In this document: in pieces, positions 34,939 to 44,744 of the stretch
How the letters are laid out: each line of letters opens with the position of its first letter
Numbering within the stretch: position 1 is the stretch's first letter
From: Lentisphaerota bacterium
GTDB lineage: Bacteria > Verrucomicrobiota > Kiritimatiellia > UBA8416 > JAIOPI01
Reading direction: 5' to 3'
Assembly (NCBI GenBank): GCA_021413965.1
Contig: JAIOPI010000034.1
Location: 1-62,818, forward strand
DNA: 62,818 nt
Program-made: the position numbers and the translations under genes
The notes under the pieces: generated by a model
Databases searched by the model: none
What the model was told of the DNA's origin: nothing
What the model saw: only the letters and a program-made list of their open reading frames with translations

Positions 34939-35550
34939 CTACTTCATGGCGGCGACACAGCGCTGCGTGACCGCCTCCCAGTTGACCACGTTCCACCAGG
35001 CGGTGATGTAGTCCGGTCGGCGGTTTTGGTACTTCAGGTAGTACGCGTGCTCCCAGACGTCGAGGCCGAGGATCGGCGTGCCGCTGCCGTCCATGAGCGG
35101 ACTGTCCTGGTTCGGCGTGCTGATGACTTCCAGCTTCTTGTTCTTCACGACCAGCCAGGCCCAGCCGCTACCGAAGCGCGCGATGCCGGCGTTGGCGAAG
35201 GCCGTCTTGAAGGCGTCGAAGCTGCCGCAGGCGCCGTTGATGGCGGCGGCCAGATCGCCCGTGGGCGCGCCGCCCTTGCCGGGGCCCATGATCTCCCAGA
35301 ACAGGCAGTGGTTCACGAACCCGCCGCCATGGTTGCGGACCACGCCGCGAATCTTCTCCGGCACGGCGCCCATGTTCGAGATAATCGCCTCGGCGCTCAG
35401 TTTCTCCAAGTCGGTGCCGGCAATGGCCTCGTTGAACTTGGTGAGGTAGGCGTTGTGGTGCTTGGTGTGGTGGATTTCCATCGTCAGCTTGTCGATGGAC
35501 GGCTCCAGCGCGTCATACGCGTAGGGCAACTTCGGCAGTTGGAAGGCCAT
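34939..35550 (-). CDS. sodA: Superoxide dismutase, Fe/Mn family
   Basis: 203 residues. Metal ligands His27 (IHHTKHH), His81 (FVNHCLFW) and the Asp/His of DVWEHAYYLKY near 162-166, all present. HGGGFVNHCLFW resembles the Mn-type more than the Fe-type motif, so the Mn or cambialistic form is likely. ATG 35550 with AAGGAG upstream; the open frame beyond is not used. A TTGACA (minus strand, 35625-35630) lies in the divergent intergenic region. Cytoplasmic (no signal). Followed by a terminator and osmC; together an oxidative-stress pair. Confidence 0.95.
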   Translation of the reverse strand: MAFQLPKLPYAYDALEPSIDKLTMEIHHTKHHNAYLTKFNEAIAGTDLEKLSAEAIISNMGAVPEKIRGVVRNHGGGFVNHCLFWEIMGPGKGGAPTGDLAAAINGACGSFDAFKTAFANAGIARFGSGWAWLVVKNKKLEVISTPNQDSPLMDGSGTPILGLDVWEHAYYLKYQNRRPDYITAWWNVVNWEAVTQRCVAAMK

Positions 35551-35647
35551 GGTCGTACTCCTTGTTTCGGGTTTTGATGTTATTGCGTTTAATCCGGTAT
35601 AAAAATGTCCCATTTCGGAGCCGGTGTCAAGTGGGGCGTGCCGTTGT

Positions 35648-35677
35648 TTGCCGAGGGCGAGCCGCGCGTGGTAGACT
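35648..35677 (+). promoter_or_regulatory. Putative promoter of the giant repeat-protein gene
   Basis: TTGCCG (35648-35653), an 18-nt spacer and TAGACT (35672-35677), about 49 nt before ATG 35726. Confidence 0.5.
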
Positions 35678-35725
35678 CGCGCCCACGTAGGCCGGCTGCG
35701 TTTGACACGACGAGAGGGGGACCTC

Positions 35726-38700
35726 ATGCGGCATGACCAAGTGGACCGAATGTGGCGGGCGGCGGTTCATGCCGGACGCGCGCTGGCGGTCCTGGTCCTG
35801 GTTGCAGGTTTCGCGCCGGCCACATCCGCCGATGCGATCGTCAAGGCCAACAACACGATTCCCCTGAACCAGGCGGCGAGTTGGGTTACGAACGGGCCGC
35901 CGGGGGCTGCGGATGTTGCCCAGTGGGACGGCACGGTCACGGTTGCCAATACGTATGCGCTGGGCGACAGCCTCCAGCATTGGCAGGGGCTGAGCGTGAC
36001 GGGCGCGATCGGCGGCAACGTCATCCTCGCCGGCGGACAGACCCTGACGCTTGGCAGCGCGGGACTCCGGCATGATCCCACGACGGCGGCGCGCCTGCTG
36101 ACGGTGAACTGCGGTGTGGCGCTGGGGAGCAGCCAGACGTGGACCATTACCGGCGGGCGCAGCGCCACGATCAGCGGCGACCTCTCCGGGACCGCCGACC
36201 TGACAAAGGACGGCGGCGGCACGCTGACCCTCAGCGGCTCCACCAACAGCTTCAGCGGCGAGGTCCGGCTCAACCAAGGCATTCTGGTGGTCAGCGCCGA
36301 CGGGAATCTCGGCGCGCCGGGCAACGCGTTGAACGTCACAGGGCCGGCACAACTGACGGCGAACGGATTCGTGACGGCGCGGAACATTGACATTGCCACA
36401 GGGGCGACGCTGACCAACAGCGTCAGCGTGCTGCTCACCGTGAACGGTACGATCAGCGGGGCCGGGACGCTGCGCAAGGCTGACACCGGGGTGCTCGTGT
36501 TGAACGGAACCAATACGCACGGCGCCACCGTGATCGCCGCGGGCGAGCTGCGGGCCAACGAGGGCGTGGGGATGTCGGGCGGCACCCTGACCATCCTGGG
36601 CGGCGGCATCTGGGCGTCCAGTGTCGACATCACGCGCGCCTTGGGGACGGGGGCGGGACAGGTGCAGCTGGCCGGCGATGCGGGCTTCAGCGCCTATGGC
36701 GCCCCGATGGCGGTGGATCTGGGCGGCGCGGGCGGCAGCATCAACTGGGGCGTTGCCCCTTTTGGCAATCCCACGCCGTTCTATCTCAATAACCTGAACG
36801 CCAATGCCAAGCTGACCTTTCGAAACTCCATCAACCTGAACGGCAATCCCGGCTCCATTTCCGTTGTCGCGAATCTGGCGGAGATTTCGGGCATCATCAG
36901 CAACGGAACGGGAACCGCCGGATTGACCAAGTCAGGCGGCGGCGTTCTGTGGCTGACGGCCACCAATACCTTCAACGGGACGTTGACCGTGAACGGTGCG
37001 GGAGGCGCGCTGCGTGCGCGGGACGGCGTGGGGATTCCGTCCGGCGTGAATGTGTCGCTGTCCCAGGACGGCGTGTGGGCGAGCGACGAGGACATCGTCC
37101 GTCCCGTGGGATCCGGGGCCGGGAACGTGCAGCTGGTCGGGGCGGGGGGCGGCGACGGCTTCAGCGCATCCGGTGCGCCGATCCATGTGAATCTGGGGGG
37201 CGCGGGCGCGGCGCTCAGCTGGGGGACGGCCACCTTCACGCCTCCAGCCCTCATCCTGAATGGCACGTCCGCCGATCATCCGATCACCTTCGAGAACGCG
37301 CTGGATCTCAATGGCGGCGCGCGCACCGTGAAGGTGGACAGCACCAACGTCCCCGGAATCATCGCGGGCGTCATCAGTCACCACAGCAGCACGAGCATGC
37401 TGACCAAGTCCGGTGCGGGAGTGCTCGTGTTGGCCGCCACCAACACGTGGAGCCACTCGCAGAGCTGGGGAACAAATCTGAATGTTGTGGCGGGGACGGT
37501 GGTGATCGAGCGCGAGGAGAACTTGGGCGGCACGCCCGCGCCATTCCAGGCGCGCTCGTTGCTGCTCAACGGCGGCACGCTGAGGACGACGTCGTCGACC
37601 CGCATCGATGACGCGAGCCGCGGCCTTACGCTGGGCCTCAACGATGGGACGTTCGAGGTCCCGGAGGGCCTGGTCCTGACGCTTGCCACCCCCATCGCGG
37701 GCACGACAGGGGATTTGATCAAGACGGGGCGCGGCACGCTGGTCCTGGCGAACGCCGGCAATGCGTATGGAACCACAACGGTGGGCACGCGCCTGCTGGC
37801 GGGGGCGCTGGAGATCCGCGAGGACGGCAACCTGGGAACCGCGTCGGCCGATCTGTACGTGATGGGGGATAGCACGCTGTTCTCGGCGGCCACGGCCACG
37901 CTCAACAGCGGCCGGGCGGTGATCCTCAATACGAACTGGACGGTCGTCGTGACCAATGGCGCGGTGCTGACGATTGCGGGGCCGATCAACGAATCGCTGG
38001 GCAACGCGGGAGCGCTGACCAAAGCCGGGGCGGGCACGCTGGTGTTGTCGGGCAACAACGACTGGAACGCGGCCACGGTGCTGGCGGAGGGGGTGCTCGC
38101 CTTTGGTGCGGCCAACGCGTTGCCGGACACGGCGGGCGGGGACGTGATGATCGCGCCGGGCACGACGCTCGACCTGAGCGGGTACAGCGGGAGCATTTGC
38201 TCGATCACGGGGGCGGGCACCATCGATAACTCGGCGCCGGGCACGACCAACACGTTGAGCGTGGGGGTGAACGGGACCTCCACCGTGTTTGCCGGCGTGA
38301 TCCGGAACACGGGCGGCACGATGGCGCTGACGAAAGTGGGAACCGGCACGCTGACGCTGAGCGAGGCGCAGGCCTACAGCGGCGCGACCACGGTGACACT
38401 TGGCACCTTGAAGCTGGGCGCGGCCGAGGTGATTCCCAACGGGGGCGGCCGGGGGAATGTGACCGTGACCGGAGTCCTGGACCTGAACGGATTTGACGAA
38501 ACGCTCAACGGGTTGTCCGGCGCGGGGAGCGTGACCAACTCGGGGGCGGCGGCGGTGACCTTGACGGTGGGCGACGGCGATGGCACGGGAAGCTTCTCGG
38601 GCGTGATCGGCGGGGGCGGGCAGATCGCCCTGGTCAAGGCAGGCGCGGGCACGCAGACGCTCAGCGGGATCAACACGTATGGCGGCGACACGACGGTCAG

Positions 38701-41551
38701 CGCGGGCAAACTGGAGCTTGCGGGTGCCGCGGCAATTCCCAGTGGCGCGGGCCGCGGCAACGTCAGCGTCGCGGGAGGTGCGACGCTGGACATCAATCAG
38801 AACGTGACCCTCAACGGCCTGTCGGGTGCGGGCCGGGTGGACAACGATGCGGCGACGGTGCGTGTGCTGGCGGTGGGGGGCAACGACCAGACGTGCGTCT
38901 TCAGCGGCACCATCACCAACAGCGGCGGTGTGGCATCGTTGGGGCTGACGAAGACGGGCGCGGGGACGCTGACGTTGACGGGCGGCAATGGCTACGGGGG
39001 CGTGACCACCATCACGGGGGGCACGCTGTCGATTGGCGATGGCGGTGCGAGCGGCACACTCGGGACCGGCAACACGACGGATAATGGCACGCTGCTGTTC
39101 GACCGCGAGGGTGTCATGGCCTACAACGGCGTGATCAGCGGCACGGGGCGTGTGCTCAAGCGCGGGGCGGGAACGGTCAGCCTGGGCGGCGCGAGCAGTT
39201 ATGCCGGGGGGACGGGTGTCGAAGCCGGGATGCTGACGGTCAGTGGCGCGCAGACTGCGGCCGCCACGGGGACGAACGTCATCAGCGGCGGCACGCTGCG
39301 CCTGGGGGGGGACAACCGGCTGGCCAATGCGGCGCCCGTGGTGGTCAGCGGCGGCACGCTGGACATCCAGACATTCAACGATGCCGTGTCCAATGTGACG
39401 TTGATCGCGGGGAGCATCATGGGCACCGGCGGCACGCTGACCGGGACGGTGTATTTCGTGGAAAGCGGTACGATCAGCGCACGGTTGGGTGGCGCGGCGG
39501 CGCTGATCAAGTCGAGCGAGGGGAGCGTCACGCTGGCGTCGGCCAGCGGGTACACGGCTGGGACCGTGGTGCATGGCGGCGCGCTGCGGGTGACGAACGC
39601 GACCGGATCGGGCACGGGCACGGGGGCGGTGACGGTCAATGCCGGCGGCAGGTTCGGGGGAACGGGGCGGGTTGCGGGCGGCGTGATCGTGAATGCGGGA
39701 GGCTCGGTTGATCCCGGGATGGGGGTGGGGACGCTCACGGCTGGCGGCCTTCTCCTGCAGGGCGGCAGCGCGGTTGCCTTCGAGTTCAACGTGCTGACAG
39801 GGCATGATCAGATCGTCGTGACCAATCTCAATGGCTTCGTCATCCAGGGGGGCGCGTTCAGCTTGTATGAGGACGGCACGACGAACGCCTGGACGCAGGA
39901 CGGCACATACGATTTGATTCAGTTCACAGGCAGCCTGGGCGGCGCCGGCCCGGGGGCGCTGGCCGTTGCGAACCCGGCGCCGGGCAAGGCGTATGCCTTC
40001 AGCACCGCCGGCGGCTGGTTGCGGATAACCATGAGTTCAGAGGCCCTGCTCTCCATCGGCGACGCGAGTGTGGTGGAAGGCGACGAGGGGACCACGAACC
40101 TCAGTTTCACCGTCAGCATCACGGCGACAAACGCGGTCGACGTCAGCGCCGAATTCAGCACGGCGGACAGCACGGCCCGCGCGGATTTCGGCGATTACGC
40201 GGCGACCCAGGCGGTCGTGACCATCCCTGCCGGCAGCCTCAGCACCCAGCTGGTCATCGAGGTGCTGGGCGATACGAAACATGAAACCAACGAAACGCTG
40301 ACGGTGACGCTGAGTAATCCGACGCATGCGATCCTGTTTGCCGCCGCGGGCACCGGCACCATTATGGATAACGATCCTCGCCAGGGCCGCTGGTACGTGA
40401 ATGACAATGCGAGCGGCACGGGGAACGGCTTCAACTGGGATGACGCCTTCACGAGCGTCCAGAGCGGGCTGGCCAGCGTCGTGTCGGGGGAGGATCTGTG
40501 GGTGGCGGCCGGCACGTACACGCCCGGCGTCAATCGGGCGGATACGTTCCAGCTCAAGAGCGGGGTCACCCTCTATGGCGGGTTTGCCGGGGGCGAGGTC
40601 AGCGCCGGGCAGCGCAATTGGATGGCCAACGCGACGCTGCTGAGCGGCGACATCGGGGTGCCGGGCGTGGCGACGGACAACAGCGAGCACATCGTGACGG
40701 GTGAAAACAACTCGGGGCTCGACGGGTTCACGATTGCGCATGCGTACAGCAGCGGCAACGGTGGCGGCATGCAGATCAACCAGAAAGGGCCGATCACGCT
40801 GCGCCACATCACGTTCACCAACAACTTTGCCACCGGGAGCGGGGCCCGACCCGGGGGTGGCGCCATTTACTTCAGCAGCGCCGCAGCCACGGGCATGCTG
40901 ACCATTGACCAGTGCGCATTCCAAGATAATGCGACCGCCGCCAATGGCGGGGCCATCCTGGTCTTCGGGATGGCCGGCAACATGCGAGTTGATAACAGCC
41001 TGTTTCTTTACAACCGGCGGGGCCTTTCGTGGGGGGGCGACATCGCCAACACGAGTGGATCGCTGAGTTCGGTGGGCCTGATCGTGAACTGCACGTTCGT
41101 GAATCCGGAATTCGAAAGCATCGCGGCGGGCATCCTCGGGCTTGACCCCAATCCGGCACACCTGAAGTTGGTCAACTGCATCCTCTGGAAGGACGGCGTG
41201 GGGACGAACATGGTGGGGCGCGTGATGAACCATGCCCAAATCAGCGTCGACACCTGTCTCATTGACGGCGCTTGGGACATCAGCCCGACGACGGGCGGCA
41301 CGATTTCGAGCGCCGGCACCGTTATCACGAACGATCCTCAATTCGCGGACTTGCCGGCGCGAGACTTGCGCGTGCGGAACACGAGTCCGGCGATTGATGC
41401 GGGGGTGGCCAATACAATCCCGGTCATCGCGATGCCGACGGTGGATTTTCTCGGACACGCGCGTCCGGCGGGGGTGGCCTTTGACTTGGGCGCTTATGAG
41501 GGCGGGGTGGCGCTGGTTCCGCCCAGCGGCGGGCTGATTCTGGTATACTGA
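35726..41551 (+). CDS. Giant secreted protein: autotransporter beta-strand repeats, Calx-beta, beta-helix
   Basis: 1941 residues. ATG 35726 follows GAGAGGGGG and gives a signal peptide (helix GRALAVLVLVAGFAPATSA). Residues about 130-1350 are some 15 copies of the autotransporter-associated (PATR) repeat, with the recurring motif L-T-K-x-G-x-G-T-L-x-L-x-G and N-x-Y-x-G-x-T-x-V. A Calx-beta domain covers about 1440-1551 (VVEGDEGTTNLSF, DFGDYAATQAVVTIPAG, DNDP). About 1555-1930 is a pectin-lyase-like right-handed helix with YVNDNASGTG and GLDGFTIAHA. There is no C-terminal autotransporter barrel and no CTERM anchor, so export beyond the outer membrane must use another route. Codon use is very GC-rich and repetitive. 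Confidence 0.8.
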   Translation: MRHDQVDRMWRAAVHAGRALAVLVLVAGFAPATSADAIVKANNTIPLNQAASWVTNGPPGAADVAQWDGTVTVANTYALGDSLQHWQGLSVTGAIGGNVILAGGQTLTLGSAGLRHDPTTAARLLTVNCGVALGSSQTWTITGGRSATISGDLSGTADLTKDGGGTLTLSGSTNSFSGEVRLNQGILVVSADGNLGAPGNALNVTGPAQLTANGFVTARNIDIATGATLTNSVSVLLTVNGTISGAGTLRKADTGVLVLNGTNTHGATVIAAGELRANEGVGMSGGTLTILGGGIWASSVDITRALGTGAGQVQLAGDAGFSAYGAPMAVDLGGAGGSINWGVAPFGNPTPFYLNNLNANAKLTFRNSINLNGNPGSISVVANLAEISGIISNGTGTAGLTKSGGGVLWLTATNTFNGTLTVNGAGGALRARDGVGIPSGVNVSLSQDGVWASDEDIVRPVGSGAGNVQLVGAGGGDGFSASGAPIHVNLGGAGAALSWGTATFTPPALILNGTSADHPITFENALDLNGGARTVKVDSTNVPGIIAGVISHHSSTSMLTKSGAGVLVLAATNTWSHSQSWGTNLNVVAGTVVIEREENLGGTPAPFQARSLLLNGGTLRTTSSTRIDDASRGLTLGLNDGTFEVPEGLVLTLATPIAGTTGDLIKTGRGTLVLANAGNAYGTTTVGTRLLAGALEIREDGNLGTASADLYVMGDSTLFSAATATLNSGRAVILNTNWTVVVTNGAVLTIAGPINESLGNAGALTKAGAGTLVLSGNNDWNAATVLAEGVLAFGAANALPDTAGGDVMIAPGTTLDLSGYSGSICSITGAGTIDNSAPGTTNTLSVGVNGTSTVFAGVIRNTGGTMALTKVGTGTLTLSEAQAYSGATTVTLGTLKLGAAEVIPNGGGRGNVTVTGVLDLNGFDETLNGLSGAGSVTNSGAAAVTLTVGDGDGTGSFSGVIGGGGQIALVKAGAGTQTLSGINTYGGDTTVSAGKLELAGAAAIPSGAGRGNVSVAGGATLDINQNVTLNGLSGAGRVDNDAATVRVLAVGGNDQTCVFSGTITNSGGVASLGLTKTGAGTLTLTGGNGYGGVTTITGGTLSIGDGGASGTLGTGNTTDNGTLLFDREGVMAYNGVISGTGRVLKRGAGTVSLGGASSYAGGTGVEAGMLTVSGAQTAAATGTNVISGGTLRLGGDNRLANAAPVVVSGGTLDIQTFNDAVSNVTLIAGSIMGTGGTLTGTVYFVESGTISARLGGAAALIKSSEGSVTLASASGYTAGTVVHGGALRVTNATGSGTGTGAVTVNAGGRFGGTGRVAGGVIVNAGGSVDPGMGVGTLTAGGLLLQGGSAVAFEFNVLTGHDQIVVTNLNGFVIQGGAFSLYEDGTTNAWTQDGTYDLIQFTGSLGGAGPGALAVANPAPGKAYAFSTAGGWLRITMSSEALLSIGDASVVEGDEGTTNLSFTVSITATNAVDVSAEFSTADSTARADFGDYAATQAVVTIPAGSLSTQLVIEVLGDTKHETNETLTVTLSNPTHAILFAAAGTGTIMDNDPRQGRWYVNDNASGTGNGFNWDDAFTSVQSGLASVVSGEDLWVAAGTYTPGVNRADTFQLKSGVTLYGGFAGGEVSAGQRNWMANATLLSGDIGVPGVATDNSEHIVTGENNSGLDGFTIAHAYSSGNGGGMQINQKGPITLRHITFTNNFATGSGARPGGGAIYFSSAAATGMLTIDQCAFQDNATAANGGAILVFGMAGNMRVDNSLFLYNRRGLSWGGDIANTSGSLSSVGLIVNCTFVNPEFESIAAGILGLDPNPAHLKLVNCILWKDGVGTNMVGRVMNHAQISVDTCLIDGAWDISPTTGGTISSAGTVITNDPQFADLPARDLRVRNTSPAIDAGVANTIPVIAMPTVDFLGHARPAGVAFDLGAYEGGVALVPPSGGLILVY

Positions 41552-41624
41552 AGCCCTCGCGCGAAGGTCACATCGATTTCTTCAATTGCCGACCGGTGGG
41601 AACAGTGGATCAGGGGGGCAGGGC

Positions 41625-43730
41625 GTGCGTGGACGAACATCAAGTCGAGCGTGCCGAGGGTTGTTGAAAGCGTGCCGCGTCGGCCGTCGGGCCGGCACGA
41701 TGCTGCTGCTGAGTTTTTGTATCGCTGCCTGCGCGCATGGTCCTGGGTTGGTCAATCAGGAGGAGGCCGGGGAGGCGGGGGCCGGCTCGGATGTAGCGGA
41801 TGTTGCCGGTGCGCCCTCGACGTTTCCAGCGGTGGTGCGGGGGATTGTGGTGGCTCACATGGTGGAAGCGGGAAGCGGCGGCGGCATGCTGTACGGATTC
41901 GTGGTGCAGGGTTCCATTTTCGCGAATGGCCGGACGACCGGGGGGGCCGAGGCCGTGTTTGTCGGCACCGGAACGAACCGCATGGTGAATGCGAGGGATG
42001 GAGCCTTCGAACCTGCCGTCGGCGATGAGCTGATTCTACGTGGCCGGTCAGCCGATCTGCGGGGTCGCCCTGGCATGCTGGACCCGTACGTGCTGCGGCT
42101 GGTGCGCAGGGGCGTCGATCTCGAACACGAGGTCCCGCCGTTTGAAGCCAATCCGCCGGAGGGGGCAGAGGACGCCGCGCGCTATTGGGCGGCTCATCAC
42201 GCCATGCGCTGCCGGCTGCCGGCCGGCTGCCTCGTACAGGGCACCCATGTGGGCGAGTCCCCGGGGCAGTTGTCCCTGGTGACGGTCATCCGGCCTGACC
42301 ATCCGTTGGCGGCGCGGACCGATCCGTATCAGCGCCGGGTGTTTCGTGACGCACATCCGCTGGATGATCGCCCTGGCGAATTTGCCGACAACGGCAATGG
42401 GTTTCGGATCACCCTGGCGGATGGCGCGATCGCGGCGGCGTCAGACGCGGCCGCCATGCGGCTGCCGCCCCTGCGGACGTTTGACCGGATCACCAGCAGC
42501 ATCACCGGCGTCGTTTTGCGCAGCGGCGAGCTCTACGCCGTTCACCTGGAATCGCCGCTGGCGTTCGAACGCGGGGTGCCGCCCGACCTGAACGGCGCCG
42601 CGCTGGTGCGCCGCACGCGTGCACAACTCAGCGTCGCCACGTTCAACCTCGAGAACCTGTATGACTTTCGCGACGACCCGTTCGACGAACAGGATTTCTT
42701 CGAGCCACTCGCGCCGGGCCAGGACCCTGCGATGCGTCGGCTGCAGAACTACGTGCCATCGTCCGGCGAGGCCTATGTCCGGCGGTTGCGCGGGCTGGCC
42801 GCCCAGATGGTGCAGGATTTGGAATGCCCGGACGTGATGCTGGTGCAGGAGGTCGAGGATCAGGATATCGGGTCGATGCTGGATGGAACGCTGCAGGTCG
42901 GGACGGTGAACAATCGCGACGGGCGCCTGGACGTGCTGCAGGAACTGGCGGCGGAGATCGTGCGGCTGGGTGGCCCGCTCTACGCGTCGGCGGCGGACCG
43001 CGCGGGCGCGGATGAGCGCGGGATCGTGTGTGCGATGCTCTACCGGACCGACCGTGTCCGGCTGTCGGTGGTCGAGCGTGGGCACCCGGTGTTGAGCGCG
43101 GAACCGCACACGGCGTACGTAGGGGCGACACTCGCCTATCGGTACGAGACGGCCAACCCGCGCGCGGTGAATGGGCTTCATTCGGAGTTTGGGGTGGTGC
43201 ACAAGCGTGCGGTCGAGGTGGCCTGTTTCGAGCGTGCGCCCGGGACTGATCTGGCGCTGCCCCAAGGCCAGCGGCTGTATGTACTCGCCAATCATTTTCA
43301 AAGCCAGCCCGGTGCTCACGTGGGGCTGCGCATCGAGCAGGCCCGCCTCGCGGGTGCGGTGGCCGCGGCCATCGCGCAGTACGAGCCGCATGCGTGGATC
43401 GTGGTGGGCGGTGATCTGAACACCTTTCCGCGCCCCGACGAGCCGGTGCCTGGCACGCCTGCCGACCAACTCGGCGCGCTTTACGATGCGGGGCTGGCGA
43501 ACTTGTATGATACCCAACTGCTGCGGCAACCGGCCGGCGCCTACACCTATGTGTACCAGGGCGAGGCGGGCACGCTGGATCATCTCTTCGTCTCCACGAA
43601 TCTCCTGGCGCATCTGGTGAGCGTGAACCCCTTGCACATCAATGCCGACTACAGCCCGGATCCGCGGATTGCCAACCGCCGGTGCAGCGACCACGACCCG
43701 GTCTTGGCGGTATTTGAGGGCGGGGAATAG
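41625..43730 (+). CDS. Lipoprotein endonuclease/exonuclease/phosphatase-family nuclease
   Basis: 701 residues from GTG 41625, which has AGGGGGG 6 nt upstream; ATG 41700 is the alternative without ribosome binding site. An Arg-rich n-region leads to the lipobox IAAC (Cys36), so it is probably a lipoprotein. Residues about 60-330 look like an OB-fold/ExeM-type N-domain. The EEP core follows: VATFNLENLYD, VMLVQEVEDQDIG (metal Glu), ANHFQSQPGAHVGLR, VVGGDLNTF and the catalytic SDHDPVLAVF at the end. This matches ExeM/NucH-like extracellular nucleases. Phosphodiesterase of another substrate is possible. Confidence 0.8.
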   Translation: MRGRTSSRACRGLLKACRVGRRAGTMLLLSFCIAACAHGPGLVNQEEAGEAGAGSDVADVAGAPSTFPAVVRGIVVAHMVEAGSGGGMLYGFVVQGSIFANGRTTGGAEAVFVGTGTNRMVNARDGAFEPAVGDELILRGRSADLRGRPGMLDPYVLRLVRRGVDLEHEVPPFEANPPEGAEDAARYWAAHHAMRCRLPAGCLVQGTHVGESPGQLSLVTVIRPDHPLAARTDPYQRRVFRDAHPLDDRPGEFADNGNGFRITLADGAIAAASDAAAMRLPPLRTFDRITSSITGVVLRSGELYAVHLESPLAFERGVPPDLNGAALVRRTRAQLSVATFNLENLYDFRDDPFDEQDFFEPLAPGQDPAMRRLQNYVPSSGEAYVRRLRGLAAQMVQDLECPDVMLVQEVEDQDIGSMLDGTLQVGTVNNRDGRLDVLQELAAEIVRLGGPLYASAADRAGADERGIVCAMLYRTDRVRLSVVERGHPVLSAEPHTAYVGATLAYRYETANPRAVNGLHSEFGVVHKRAVEVACFERAPGTDLALPQGQRLYVLANHFQSQPGAHVGLRIEQARLAGAVAAAIAQYEPHAWIVVGGDLNTFPRPDEPVPGTPADQLGALYDAGLANLYDTQLLRQPAGAYTYVYQGEAGTLDHLFVSTNLLAHLVSVNPLHINADYSPDPRIANRRCSDHDPVLAVFEGGE

Positions 43731-43921
43731 TCGCCGGCCGAAGGGCGTTGGCCTCCAGGCGTGTGTGTGATACGGTTGACATCCGGCATGTGACCGGCCC
43801 ATGCAGCCGGGCAGAGCCAGGACCGTGATCGAGGTCTGGCGCGGGGAATGGGGCGCCCCCGTCCTCGAGCGGTGGACAAAGTCGCCCGCGGCGTGCGGGC
43901 CTTGCTACGGGTGACACTTAG

Positions 43922-44731
43922 ATGACGGTTCCCCTCATATTCGTGACCAATGACGATGGCATTGAATCGCCGGGCATCCGGGCGGCGGTGGCGGCGGTCT
44001 GTTCACTGGGCGAGGTGCTGGTGGTGGCGCCACGCCGGCAACAGTCGTCGACGGGCCGCGGCATTGGTGGCGGCAAGGACGAGCGGCTGACGCGCATGGA
44101 TTTCGATCTGGATGGCCGGCATGTGCGCGCCTATGCCTGCGACGCGACGCCGGCCCAGACCCTTTTGCACGGGCTGAACGTCCTGGGGGCGGGGCGCCGG
44201 CCCGACCTCATCGTCTCCGGCATCAATTACGGCGAGAACCTGGGCACCAACATCACGCTTTCGGGAACGGTGGGCGCGGCGATCGAGGGGGCAAGCGCCG
44301 GGATTCGCGCGCTGGCCGTGGCCTTGCAGACCGATACGGCGTTTCACCACCATTACGGGGATGTTGACTGGGCGACGGCCACGCACTTCACCCGGCTATT
44401 CGCGGCGAGGTTACTGGCCTTGCCGGCACTGCCGCACGACGTGGACGTGCTGAATGTGGTGGTGCCGGAAAGCGCCACGACGATCACGCCATGGCGGGTC
44501 ACGCGGCAGTCGCGGCATCCGTACTTCTCCGCGCAGCTCGCCAACGGCGGCCTCGACTCGCGCATCGGCGATGCGCGCATTGGCGTCTTCTGCGACCGCG
44601 GGGCGGTGGAGGCGGACTCGGACATCGCCGCCATCCTGTGCGACGGCCTGGTGTCCGTTACCCCGCTGAGCCTGGACTGCACGTCGCGCACGGATTTTGG
44701 CGTGCTGGACCGGCACCTGCGTGCGCTGTAA
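43922..44731 (+). CDS. surE: 5'-nucleotidase SurE
   Basis: 269 residues. Dephosphorylates nucleoside monophosphates. Metal site NDDG (N10-D11-D12), SS in QQSSTGRG, and the family motif SGINYGENLGTNITLSGTVG, where Asn of SGIN completes the site. The C-terminal swap arm is present (VSVTPLSLDCT...). Starts at ATG 43922. Its stop lies 13 bp from the convergent adenosine deaminase stop. With that gene it suggests purine nucleoside salvage. Confidence 0.94.
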   Translation: MTVPLIFVTNDDGIESPGIRAAVAAVCSLGEVLVVAPRRQQSSTGRGIGGGKDERLTRMDFDLDGRHVRAYACDATPAQTLLHGLNVLGAGRRPDLIVSGINYGENLGTNITLSGTVGAAIEGASAGIRALAVALQTDTAFHHHYGDVDWATATHFTRLFAARLLALPALPHDVDVLNVVVPESATTITPWRVTRQSRHPYFSAQLANGGLDSRIGDARIGVFCDRGAVEADSDIAAILCDGLVSVTPLSLDCTSRTDFGVLDRHLRAL

Positions 44732-44744
44732 CGGCCAGGCAGGG

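Noticed and set aside
36932..39805. 957-residue open frame on the minus strand inside the giant repeat gene
   Set aside because: Antisense shadow of the repeats; the coding strand has a signal peptide and recognisable domains.
41440..41551. PEP-CTERM or autotransporter barrel at the end of the giant protein
   Set aside because: The C-terminus ends GGLILVY with no hydrophobic helix plus basic tail and no barrel-like alternating aromatic pattern.
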